NCBI GenBank assembly: GCA_017948555.1
Contig: JAFMYY010000012.1
Location: 20,507 to 84,506, forward strand
Reading direction: 5' to 3'
DNA: 64,000 nucleotides
Origin: Cesiribacteraceae bacterium YIM B00369
GTDB taxonomy: Bacteria; Bacteroidota; Bacteroidia; Cytophagales; Cyclobacteriaceae
Positions within the stretch are counted from its first letter, which is position 1. Each line of letters opens with the position of its first letter. Below are positions 27,342 to 35,376 of this stretch, in pieces. The translations under genes and the position numbers were made by a program. The notes under the pieces were generated by a model. The model did not search any database. It was not told the DNA's origin and saw only the letters and a program-made list of their open reading frames with translations.

Positions 27342-28055
27342 ATGAAAAAGACATTTTTAAAACCACTGGCAATGGCTGCACTCGCTTTTACAGTTAGTTG
27401 TGCCGGTTCCAGTGAAAGCAATAACAATACCACTGCTACTGACCAGATGGGAGGTACTGAAATGGGAACTAATACTAATACAACAACTGACCCAATGGGA
27501 GGTACCGGTATGAGTACTGGTGATGCAGGTCAGATGTCAACTGAACAGGTATCAAATACCGATGTGGATTATGGAAATATTTTAAACAGTGTGGATAATA
27601 CAGAGGACTATGATGTTCTTGCTTTAGCGAGAATGGACGAAAATTTTTCCACCTTTGTGGATCTGCTGGAACGTTCAGGACTGAACGTATCTTTGCAGGC
27701 TACTGATCAGGATGTAACTTTGTTTATTCCTACAAATGAGGCTTTTCAGAACTTGTCAGAGGAACGACTTCAATATTTAACTGATCCGCAGAACAGAGCA
27801 GAACTTGTAAGCGTAATCCAGGCCCACATTATTCCAACGGAAATTTCAACTATCCGGTTTAGCGATAACCAACGCATTGAAACAGCCGACGGAAAATCTG
27901 TTCCGGTATCGACCGGAGCTGCCGGTACAAATGTAACCATAGGCGGAGCTAATATTGTGAAGGGCGATATAGATGCTTCTAACGGAACGGTCCATGTAGT
28001 GGATGCAGTTATTCAAGCGGTGGAAGATCCGGTAGGTCCCGGAGCAGGTTATTAA
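27342..28055 (+). CDS. Fasciclin-domain lipoprotein
   Basis: A 237-residue lipoprotein. The signal peptide ends in TVSC with the lipidated cysteine at residue 20. A Thr/Asn/Gly-rich linker (to about residue 75, with near-repeats of MGGT) precedes one fasciclin (FAS1) domain, marked by DQDVTLFIPTNEAF and the C-terminal GTVHVVDAVI. FAS1 domains act in adhesion in many organisms. The gene is alone and is followed by a terminator. Confidence 0.92.
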   Translation: MKKTFLKPLAMAALAFTVSCAGSSESNNNTTATDQMGGTEMGTNTNTTTDPMGGTGMSTGDAGQMSTEQVSNTDVDYGNILNSVDNTEDYDVLALARMDENFSTFVDLLERSGLNVSLQATDQDVTLFIPTNEAFQNLSEERLQYLTDPQNRAELVSVIQAHIIPTEISTIRFSDNQRIETADGKSVPVSTGAAGTNVTIGGANIVKGDIDASNGTVHVVDAVIQAVEDPVGPGAGY

Positions 28056-28083
28056 GAAAAGAATACATTTCAGATCAACTGAC

Positions 28084-28116
28084 AAAGCTGCAGGCCAAAG
28101 GTCTGCAGCTTTTTTT
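28084..28116 (+). terminator. Intrinsic terminator
   Basis: AAGCTGCAGGCC and GGTCTGCAGCTT form a stem around AAA, followed by a T run. It ends the fasciclin gene and faces the end of the convergent histidine kinase. Confidence 0.85.
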
Positions 28117-28135
28117 ATTGGAAAAATGCTCAGAT

Positions 28136-30973
28136 TCAGTTATCAGTGGCTCCGCCCATTTCCTGCTTCAGGTAAAGCTCAAAGGTGGTTCCTGTGTGCA
28201 GGGAGCTGTTAACCTCCACCTTTCCGCCATGTCGCTGAAGCATATTATTTATAATATGAAGGCCAATTCCTTTACCGGATGCTTGTTGGGTAAATCTTAC
28301 AAAAGGCTTAAAAAGGTTTTTTCCATGTTTTTTCAGGTCAATGCCAATGCCATTATCCCGGAACCGGAGAATAATAAAATCATCCTCTTTTCTGCAGCTT
28401 ACAGTAATTTCCAAAGGCTCACCTTCTCTCCGGTATTTAATGGAATTACTGATCAGGTTGCGGAAGATACTTTCCATAAAGGGCTTAATAAAGCGGAGAG
28501 GAGGGCAATGCTCCAGTTCGCAGTTAATAGTATGCTCAATTTCATGGAGTTCTCCTGCATACTCTTTTGATACCTCCTCAAAAATTTCCTGTAAGAAAAG
28601 TAACTCGGTGTTGGTTTCACTGTTACTTTGGATTTCTATCAGCTTAATCATTCCCTTCAGGGTATTATCCAGCCGTTCTACGGAGGTTTTAAGTTTTTCG
28701 GCTACAACAACATTCCGGGCATCTTCGCCATTAAGGTTTAACAGCGACAAAAGCCCGATTATGTTGGCCACAGGTGAGCGGAGGTCGTGGGCAACAGTAT
28801 GTACAAAATTGTCGAGGTACTTATTAATTTCGTCCAGCTGAATATTTTGCTTTTGAAGCAGGCTGCTTTGCATTTTCTGGTCATGGATATCGGTGGCAGT
28901 TCCCACCCAGAGAAAGACTTCACCGCTTTCATTCCTTACTGGGAGAGCACGCACCAGCTGCCAGCGATACATTCCGTCTGATCCTCTTCTGAACCTGCTT
29001 TCCATTTCAAATGGCTGTTCTGTCTGTCTGGCATCACTAACCATTGTTATTGAATATGGCAGGTCATCGGGATGAATCGCCTCTTTCCACCCTAAGCCAA
29101 GGCTTTGTTGCTTCGTCAGTCCTGTATAATTATACCATTGCTGGTTGAAAAAGGTAACAGATCCGTCCTGTTTATGGGTCCAGGTCATTTGGGGAATCGT
29201 TTCAAGCAGCATTTTGAAACGTTCTGCATTTTCCTGTGCCTCCTGGCGGGCCACATATAATTCAGTTACATCTGTTACAACCCCTGCCATATTTACGGCT
29301 TCGTTATTCCGGTAAAAAACCTGGCCCTGTACAGCAATCCATCTTAATTCATTTTGCGCGTTAATAATACGTGCTTCAAAGGACAGATGACCTGTGGACA
29401 TGGCTTCCTTAAACTTATTCGCCACCATTTCACGGTCGGCGGGTAAAATATGGCTGTGGAACTCTTTGAAACCCCATTTTGGTAAAAGGGAAGAGTAGCC
29501 AAATATCTGATCATGTTGCAGGCTTCTGGAGGAGATGTCGTTTTCCAGATTGAGGTGCCATGTGCCCATGCTGCCTGCATCCAGGGCAATCTGGAGGTTT
29601 TTTTCACTTTCTTCCACACGTTTCCTGGCCTGAACCTGTTCACTTACGTCTATAGCAACGGCCATAATGATATCTATACTGCCCTCTGCATCCGGAACAG
29701 GCTGGTAAACAAAGTTCAGGTAAAGCAATTCCATTTTTCCTCCTCTGTTGAGGTTAACGGGAACTTCCTTTCCCACAAAAGGGTCTCCTGTTGCCCGTAC
29801 TTTATCCAGTATGGCCTTAAACCCCTGTTCTTCGGCTTCAGGAATGGCCTTAAAAACGGGTTTATTCAATAAATCCTCTGCTTTTCTTCCCCAAATTTCA
29901 CAAATAGGGGCATTAGCCATTTCCAGAATATACTCCGGACCTGAAACAATACCAATGGCTACCGGTGCCCCGGTAAAAACAGATTGTAAACGATTTCTCT
30001 CCCAGCGGGCCTGCTCATACAACAGCGCATTATCAAGTACAAGACTGGTCCGGCGGGCAACTTCTTCAGCCAGCTTAAGATCTTTTTTAGAATATGTTCT
30101 GCCCGATTCTCCAACCATGAAGGTAAGAGTACCCAGTGTTTTACCTCTTGCTATAAGGGGAATAGCAATAAGTGAGTTAGGATTTATCTCTTTCATTATC
30201 CGCTTGTGGTCCCCGTTTTGAGCGGATTTATGAATTATCTCATCGGTTATTTTAGGAATTAAAATGCTTCGGCTTTTATATTGGGCCCTTGCCTGAGGAT
30301 AATTCAGGGCATCGGCAACAGCTGTAAATTTTTTGGTTTCTTCGGCTAATTTAACTTTGGCAGGGTCTGCATGAATTACTTCTATTCTTTTGCTGCTGCC
30401 ATCCTTTTGCAGCTGATCTACATAAACCCAATCGGCTATTGCAGGTACGCACAGGTTAATTACCTGCTTAAGAATTAAATTGTAGTCCAGGGAAAGGGTT
30501 AAAGCCTGATCTATTTTTTTCAGGAACTCCTGAGTGTCCGGATTTTTAGCCGGGTCATGGAGCGTCTGGATTACTTTGATATAGCCTTTTACATAGTTTT
30601 GTTCATCCTCAATCGGGAACAGGAAACATTTTACATAAAAGTTACTGCCGTCTTTTCCTGAAAAGAGGAGAGTGCTTTCCCCTTCGCCCTGAGCAATTAC
30701 TTTTTCAAATTCTTTTTCCGGTGTATCAGATTCTTTTTCGCTCCTGGAGTAGAGAAAGCTTACATGGCGGCCCGTAGCTTCTTCGCCGGTATATTTGAAG
30801 ATTTTTGAAGCTCCTGTGTTCCAGTTGCTGATTATCCCTTTTTCATTTGTAACTATTAAGGCATAATTTTCCTGTTTTTCAAAAAGCTTTATAAACAATT
30901 CACCGCCAATCCGAAGAATTCCGGGAATGCCCGGGAAACCGGATGGGTCAGGGCTGGAAGCTTTTTTACTCAT
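28136..30973 (-). CDS. Multi-PAS/GAF hybrid-type sensor histidine kinase
   Basis: A 945-residue soluble sensor kinase. Domains by eye: PAS at about 25-140 (YALIVTNEKGIISNWN), GAF at about 165-320, then three PAS/PAC units (about 325-445, 455-575 and 580-705; GMYRWQLVRALPVRNESG is PAC-like). The phospho-acceptor is His729 in AHDLRSP. The HATPase domain has NLISNSIKYRREG, DNGIGIDLKK and GKGIGLHII. There is no receiver domain. It has no adjacent response regulator. The ligand is unknown, but multiple PAS domains suggest integration of several signals. Confidence 0.94.
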   Translation of the reverse strand: MSKKASSPDPSGFPGIPGILRIGGELFIKLFEKQENYALIVTNEKGIISNWNTGASKIFKYTGEEATGRHVSFLYSRSEKESDTPEKEFEKVIAQGEGESTLLFSGKDGSNFYVKCFLFPIEDEQNYVKGYIKVIQTLHDPAKNPDTQEFLKKIDQALTLSLDYNLILKQVINLCVPAIADWVYVDQLQKDGSSKRIEVIHADPAKVKLAEETKKFTAVADALNYPQARAQYKSRSILIPKITDEIIHKSAQNGDHKRIMKEINPNSLIAIPLIARGKTLGTLTFMVGESGRTYSKKDLKLAEEVARRTSLVLDNALLYEQARWERNRLQSVFTGAPVAIGIVSGPEYILEMANAPICEIWGRKAEDLLNKPVFKAIPEAEEQGFKAILDKVRATGDPFVGKEVPVNLNRGGKMELLYLNFVYQPVPDAEGSIDIIMAVAIDVSEQVQARKRVEESEKNLQIALDAGSMGTWHLNLENDISSRSLQHDQIFGYSSLLPKWGFKEFHSHILPADREMVANKFKEAMSTGHLSFEARIINAQNELRWIAVQGQVFYRNNEAVNMAGVVTDVTELYVARQEAQENAERFKMLLETIPQMTWTHKQDGSVTFFNQQWYNYTGLTKQQSLGLGWKEAIHPDDLPYSITMVSDARQTEQPFEMESRFRRGSDGMYRWQLVRALPVRNESGEVFLWVGTATDIHDQKMQSSLLQKQNIQLDEINKYLDNFVHTVAHDLRSPVANIIGLLSLLNLNGEDARNVVVAEKLKTSVERLDNTLKGMIKLIEIQSNSETNTELLFLQEIFEEVSKEYAGELHEIEHTINCELEHCPPLRFIKPFMESIFRNLISNSIKYRREGEPLEITVSCRKEDDFIILRFRDNGIGIDLKKHGKNLFKPFVRFTQQASGKGIGLHIINNMLQRHGGKVEVNSSLHTGTTFELYLKQEMGGATDN

Positions 30974-31413
30974 ATTAACTTTAGAAATTGTGCGGGAAAA
31001 AAACAGAAATGAGGCTGTATTGAATTTTATTCAGAATAGTAAATGTACTAAAAACTCCGGTCATTCTGCTCTTTATTCACAAATGTCTTTTTAAATGGTT
31101 TATAAATCAATTGATTAAGAAATGTACACAGGCTTACTTCCGAGAAAAGCCTTTTAGCATAACAAAAATTTATCCTTCGGGTTTGAGGTTTTTATCTGTC
31201 CGGAGAGATTTCTGTACATCAGAAATTGAACCCTTATTTTTTTATAAAAAGTCAGATTTCTAATCCTTTGATATTTTCAAACTTCTGTTACTGGTGTAAA
31301 GGCCTGATAATTTGGCATAAAACCGACGATTACAGGTTTTTAATTACATAAGTGCGGATCGTTTTATGCTCTTCCATATATTTAATGTTGGATAATAACA
31401 TTAAATCCTTTCC
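30974..31413. other. Divergent intergenic region
   Basis: A 440-bp AT-rich divergent spacer between a histidine kinase gene and a secreted-protein gene. It contains a perfect 12-bp palindrome (AATCAATTGATT, 31105-31116) and, just upstream of the right gene, the inverted repeat listed separately. No gene was found. Confidence 0.6.
31380..31406. promoter_or_regulatory. Inverted repeat immediately upstream of paralogue B
   Basis: ATTTAATGTT and AACATTAAAT form a perfect 10-bp inverted repeat with a 7-bp spacer, ending 7 bases before the ATG at 31414. This placement fits an operator or a leader hairpin that could mask the start. It is not followed by a T run, so it is not a terminator. Confidence 0.45.
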
Positions 31414-33039
31414 ATGAAAAAAATATTCCTTCTGCTTTTGATGGCAGTTTGCAGCCATTTTCTCATTGCCCAGCCACGCCCGAAAGAGGTGGATATTACC
31501 TGGGGTGAAAAATACAGAGCCTCAAAAAAAACAACCTTGAGTGATGTGGTGGGCTATGACGGAACAGGAATCTATGCTATAAAGCATATTTCGAAAGGAT
31601 TTTATGGGTTAAATTCTTATCTGGCGCTGGAACATTACGATAATGATATGAACCAGACAAGGTCTGTGGAAATTGAGCTGAAGCATAACCGGGATGAGTT
31701 ATCCTTTGAATTTATGCTGCAGTATAATGGCAGGCTTTATCTCTTTTCCTCTTTTAAAGACCAGAAGGAAAAGCAGAATTTTCTTTATGTACAGCCAATA
31801 AACACTCATTCTTTGCAGCAGGAGGGAGCGCCCAGGTTAATTGCTAAAATCAGCTATGAAGGGGAGAAGAAAAAGAACAGCGGAAGCTTTGATTATGCGC
31901 TTTCCGCGGACTCCACCAAAATGCTTATTTTTTATAACCTTCCTCATAATAAAAAAGAGAAGGAGCGCTTTGGATTACATGTGTTTGACCAGGGTATGAA
32001 GGAGATATGGAACAAGGAAATTACCCTGCCTTATGAAGAGGAATTGTTTGATGTGGAACGATGTAAGATCGATAATGCAGGGAATGTACATTTGCTTGGA
32101 ATGATTTACAGCGAAAAACGAAAGGTCAGGCGTAAAGGGGAGGTGAATTACAAATACCAGGTGCTGAGTTACCGCGAAAACGGGAACAGCCTGACTGAAT
32201 ATCCTGTGGAAATCCCTGACATGTTCCTTACCGATATGCAAATAGCCATTACACACCACCAGGACATTATTTGTGCCGGATTTTATTCTGAAAAAGGAAA
32301 GCACAGTATAAAAGGGAGCTATTTTGTAAAAGTAGACGGGAAGACTAAAGCTATCAAACAGAAAAGCATTAAAGAATTTAGTGCTGATTTTATTACCCAG
32401 CATATGTCGGAGCGGAAAGCTGAAAAAACAAAGCGGAAGATAGAAAAAGGGAAGGATGTGGAGATGTATGAGTATGCTTTGGATGAGCTGGTGATCAGGG
32501 AAGATGGAGGAGTAATTTTAGTAGGAGAGCAGTATTATGTGAATGTAGTTACCTTTACATCTCCGGGGCCTAACGGAATAATGAACACCCGCACCACTAC
32601 CTACTACAATTACAATGATATTATTGTGGTAAATATTAATCCGACCGGTGAGATAGAGTGGGCACAAAAGATTCCTAAACTGCAAATGACCAGAGAGGAC
32701 GGTGGCTTTTTCTCTTCATATTCAATGGCTGTCGTGCACGATAAAATGTTCTTTGTTTTTAATGATAACCCTAAAAACCTGAGCCCGAAGGCGGGTAAGA
32801 GCCACAATTTTGTCCCGGGAAGGAAAGAGTCTACGGTGGTGCTTGTTGCCCTTGACAGGGATGGAAACCAAAAGAAATCGCCGCTTTTTATGAGTGGTGA
32901 TGCGGCTGTGGTTATCCGGCCTAAGGTGTGCGAACAAATTTCCGAAAATGAACTGGTGGTTTTCGGGCAGCGTAAAAAGAACCAGCGCTTTGCAAAAATT
33001 CAGTTTAAGGAGTCGCTTATTTACGGTTCGATAAAGTAA
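31414..33039 (+). CDS. Secreted/envelope protein of unknown function (paralogue B)
   Basis: A 541-residue protein with a signal peptide (MKKIFLLLLMAVCSHFLIAQ, cleavage near AQPR). It is paralogous to the protein at 19974, sharing VGYDG-G-YA, GFYSEKG-KGSYF, REDG-GEQYYV and DIIVVNI-P-GEI in the same order. It has a Lys-rich stretch near residues 330-350 absent from the paralogue. No domain was recognised. The 27-base inverted repeat upstream may regulate it, and a strong bidirectional terminator follows. Confidence 0.87.
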   Translation: MKKIFLLLLMAVCSHFLIAQPRPKEVDITWGEKYRASKKTTLSDVVGYDGTGIYAIKHISKGFYGLNSYLALEHYDNDMNQTRSVEIELKHNRDELSFEFMLQYNGRLYLFSSFKDQKEKQNFLYVQPINTHSLQQEGAPRLIAKISYEGEKKKNSGSFDYALSADSTKMLIFYNLPHNKKEKERFGLHVFDQGMKEIWNKEITLPYEEELFDVERCKIDNAGNVHLLGMIYSEKRKVRRKGEVNYKYQVLSYRENGNSLTEYPVEIPDMFLTDMQIAITHHQDIICAGFYSEKGKHSIKGSYFVKVDGKTKAIKQKSIKEFSADFITQHMSERKAEKTKRKIEKGKDVEMYEYALDELVIREDGGVILVGEQYYVNVVTFTSPGPNGIMNTRTTTYYNYNDIIVVNINPTGEIEWAQKIPKLQMTREDGGFFSSYSMAVVHDKMFFVFNDNPKNLSPKAGKSHNFVPGRKESTVVLVALDRDGNQKKSPLFMSGDAAVVIRPKVCEQISENELVVFGQRKKNQRFAKIQFKESLIYGSIK

Positions 33040-33063
33040 ATAGAAGGTGATAGCCGGAATGAG

Positions 33064-33097
33064 GGAAATAGAGCCGGCATTTGCCGGCTCTATTTCC
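33064..33097. terminator. Bidirectional intrinsic terminator
   Basis: A perfect 16-bp stem, GGAAATAGAGCCGGCA with TGCCGGCTCTATTTCC, lies exactly between the convergent genes at 33039 and 33098. A and T tracts flank the stem, so it can end transcription from both sides. Confidence 0.85.
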
Positions 33098-34060
33098 TTA
33101 AAATAACCGTGGGATTTTGCAGTAGCCATGCTTTTGAAACCATTCTACTGCATCCTGAATAGCGCTTTCAATCCTTCTTTTTTGTAAGCCCAAAGCTTCA
33201 TAACTTTTGCTTCCGTCGTAATACAGGTTTTTATTTATAAGAGCTGCATTTTCGCTGGTTAGCTTCAGGGAAAGTCCAAAAGTGTCCGATATCAGGCTTC
33301 CTGCCTTACCGGCCAGAAGGCTGACGGGGGCCGGCAGTTCAAAAACGTTTTTGGCTACCCCCGTTTCCTGCCGGATCAGCTTAAAAAAACGACGATAGCT
33401 CATATTCTCATTAGCCAGCAGAAATCTTTTTCCACTGGTTTCAGAAGTTATTGCTTTAACAATAGCTTCGGCAACATCTTTAACGTGAATAAAGCTTTTT
33501 CCTCCTGCAGGGCAAATGACAGGGTTGTTATTTAAGTAGTGAAGAACAGACTGGCCTGAACTTGGCTTTACATCCCTGGCACCAATCATAAAAGAAGGAT
33601 TGATAACGGTGGCCGGAATATCCTTCTGCTCCAGGATGAAATCTTCTGCTGCTTTTTTGCTCTTAATATAATCAGTATCAATATCCAGTGCCCGGCCGTT
33701 TATAAGAGGAAAGGTGTTAGCTGTACTCACTAATATCAATTTCCGGTGCTTATTAGCCAGTGCTGCAGAAAGAATACTTTGGGTGCCTTTAATATTTACA
33801 GCGGCATGTTCCTGCCATGAGGTTTTCCATTGTTTTGTATTGGCCGCGCAATGAACAATAACCTGGCAGTCTTCTGCTGCTTTTTTTATTGAATCCGGAT
33901 TACTGAGGTCGCCATAATAAATTTCAGGATTTAAGCCCTCCAGGCCGAGCGTATTGCTGGTTTTGCGTATTAAAACCCTGCTTTCCATTCCGTTTTGCCG
34001 GAGGAGTTCCACTACATTACTGCCCAGTAAGCCTGTTCCACCTGTTACTAAAATCTTCAT
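33098..34060 (-). CDS. NAD-dependent epimerase/dehydratase (extended SDR)
   Basis: A 320-residue extended short-chain dehydrogenase. It starts with the Rossmann loop LVTGGTGLLGSNVV, has the ISEEN-type LVSTANTF segment and the catalytic pair in YIKSK near residue 132. Extended SDRs of this type act on sugar nucleotides, dihydroflavonol-like or sterol-like substrates; the substrate is not evident. Its start lies 11 bp downstream of the next SDR gene's stop on the same strand, so the two form an operon. Confidence 0.88.
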   Translation of the reverse strand: MKILVTGGTGLLGSNVVELLRQNGMESRVLIRKTSNTLGLEGLNPEIYYGDLSNPDSIKKAAEDCQVIVHCAANTKQWKTSWQEHAAVNIKGTQSILSAALANKHRKLILVSTANTFPLINGRALDIDTDYIKSKKAAEDFILEQKDIPATVINPSFMIGARDVKPSSGQSVLHYLNNNPVICPAGGKSFIHVKDVAEAIVKAITSETSGKRFLLANENMSYRRFFKLIRQETGVAKNVFELPAPVSLLAGKAGSLISDTFGLSLKLTSENAALINKNLYYDGSKSYEALGLQKRRIESAIQDAVEWFQKHGYCKIPRLF

Positions 34061-34071
34061 ATTAATTGTAT

Positions 34072-34881
34072 TCAGGAAGTAAGCCCCAGTTCTTTTTTAA
34101 AAATTCTGGTAAAGATGGGCATGGCGAAGCAGGAAGGAATTAATTTCATCAGTCTGCAGGAGAATTTACTCACCACCCCCGGTATAATAACATCTTTACC
34201 GGCCAGTGTCTGCAATACTCCTATGGAGGCAACTTCCTCTACACTCAGTTTTATCAATTCTCCCCAAAAGCCATGTTTTTTTAGCCTGTCAAAGCCATCC
34301 TGAGTGGTTAACATTGGTCCCGGGTGGAGTACACTCACTTTTATGGAGGTGTCTTTCAGCTCTTCCCTGAGACCAACAGAAAAAGAGTATACAAATGCCT
34401 TGGAGGCAGGGTATACTGTTTTGTAAGGCATGGGTTTAAAAGCTGCAATACTTGAAATGTTTAAAATAAAGGATTTTGCACTTTTCTTGAGTTCAGGAAC
34501 AAAGAGCCTGGTGAGTAGTGCCAGAGCCCTGATATTCAGTAAAATAAGAGTGTTAATAAAATCAGCATCTGTTGTATCAAAAACAGCGCTTCCGCCCAGG
34601 CCGGCATTATTGACCAGACCTGCCAGGTTCAGCTTTTTATACGTCACCCAGCGATGGAACTTATAAATGTTATCCAGTTCTGTTAAGTCTGTTTCAAAAT
34701 GAAAGGCTGTGATTTTATATTGTTCAGTAAGTTCCCTGCAATATCGGGGGAGCTGCTCGTCCGGAAGGGCAACCAGAATAAGGTTAAAGCCCTGCTGTGC
34801 AAACTCCTTCGCCATAGCCTTGCCTAAACCAAGGCTTGCCCCGGTAATAATTACATAACCATGTGTATCTTCATTATCCAT
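34072..34881 (-). CDS. Short-chain dehydrogenase/reductase
   Basis: A 269-residue classical SDR. It has TGASLGLG near residue 14, NNAGLGG near residue 91, the catalytic serine in LNISSIAAF and YPASK as the Tyr/Lys pair near residue 156. The first gene of a minus-strand pair with the epimerase. Many such pairs act in lipid or secondary metabolism, but no substrate evidence is present here. Confidence 0.9.
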   Translation of the reverse strand: MDNEDTHGYVIITGASLGLGKAMAKEFAQQGFNLILVALPDEQLPRYCRELTEQYKITAFHFETDLTELDNIYKFHRWVTYKKLNLAGLVNNAGLGGSAVFDTTDADFINTLILLNIRALALLTRLFVPELKKSAKSFILNISSIAAFKPMPYKTVYPASKAFVYSFSVGLREELKDTSIKVSVLHPGPMLTTQDGFDRLKKHGFWGELIKLSVEEVASIGVLQTLAGKDVIIPGVVSKFSCRLMKLIPSCFAMPIFTRIFKKELGLTS

Positions 34882-35376
34882 TTCTGAACCTGTCCTGTTT
34901 TTTTAAGTCAAAAAAATTAAAGCCCGTGCCGCAACTGAGGTTATTAGTCTGGTTTTACTGCCTGAGGGTTTTTTATTGGTTCCGTTAAAGAACCTTTGTA
35001 TATGAACTCTATAAACTTCGTGATGTTTGTGTTTTAAGCGGGTTAAGCCGGATTTTCAGAGCAATTTTCAGTAACGGCAATTGAACATCTTTCACATTTC
35101 TTATATTTGGCTGGCGGATATTTATAAATGAACTGCAGTATTCGTTCAGGGTAAAAAGAATTCGGTTTTTGCTCAGTTCAGGATTGATTGTGGTTTTAGT
35201 GGCTCCGTAAAACGCAAAAATGCTGACAAACAAAAAAAGAGCTTCCGTCCGGAAAACTCTTTTTTTTGTTTGTCAGCCATCTCTGTTTAAGGATCCTAAA
35301 GCAATCACAAAATGGTAAACAATTTTTAGTTGCTTGAAATTCTATGGAATGCGTTTCCTGTTTATTTTATGTTTGC
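34882..35376. other. Intergenic region with a long inverted repeat
   Basis: A 495-bp spacer between two minus-strand genes. Apart from the inverted repeat at 35222-35277 nothing is supported. A 74-codon minus-strand frame (35009-35233) starts only at TTG inside the inverted repeat and matches no family I recognise. Confidence 0.6.
35222..35277 (-). terminator. Long inverted repeat, probable terminator
   Basis: GCTGACAAACAAAAAAAGAG pairs with CTCTTTTTTTTGTTTGTCAGC, about 20 bp per arm with one length difference in the A/T run; the loop contains a second small hairpin (TTCCG-TC-CGGAA). It lies about 100 bases beyond the stop of the minus-strand Cache-domain gene, so it probably terminates that transcript. 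The length is unusual for an ordinary terminator. Confidence 0.6.

Noticed and set aside
30974..31413. Possible tRNA or riboswitch in the divergent spacer
   Set aside because: No cloverleaf, no conserved aptamer pattern; only palindromes and AT-rich sequence.
35009..35233. 74-codon minus-strand frame, possible remnant gene
   Set aside because: Its only start is a TTG within the long inverted repeat, it matches no family and the composition is like non-coding sequence.
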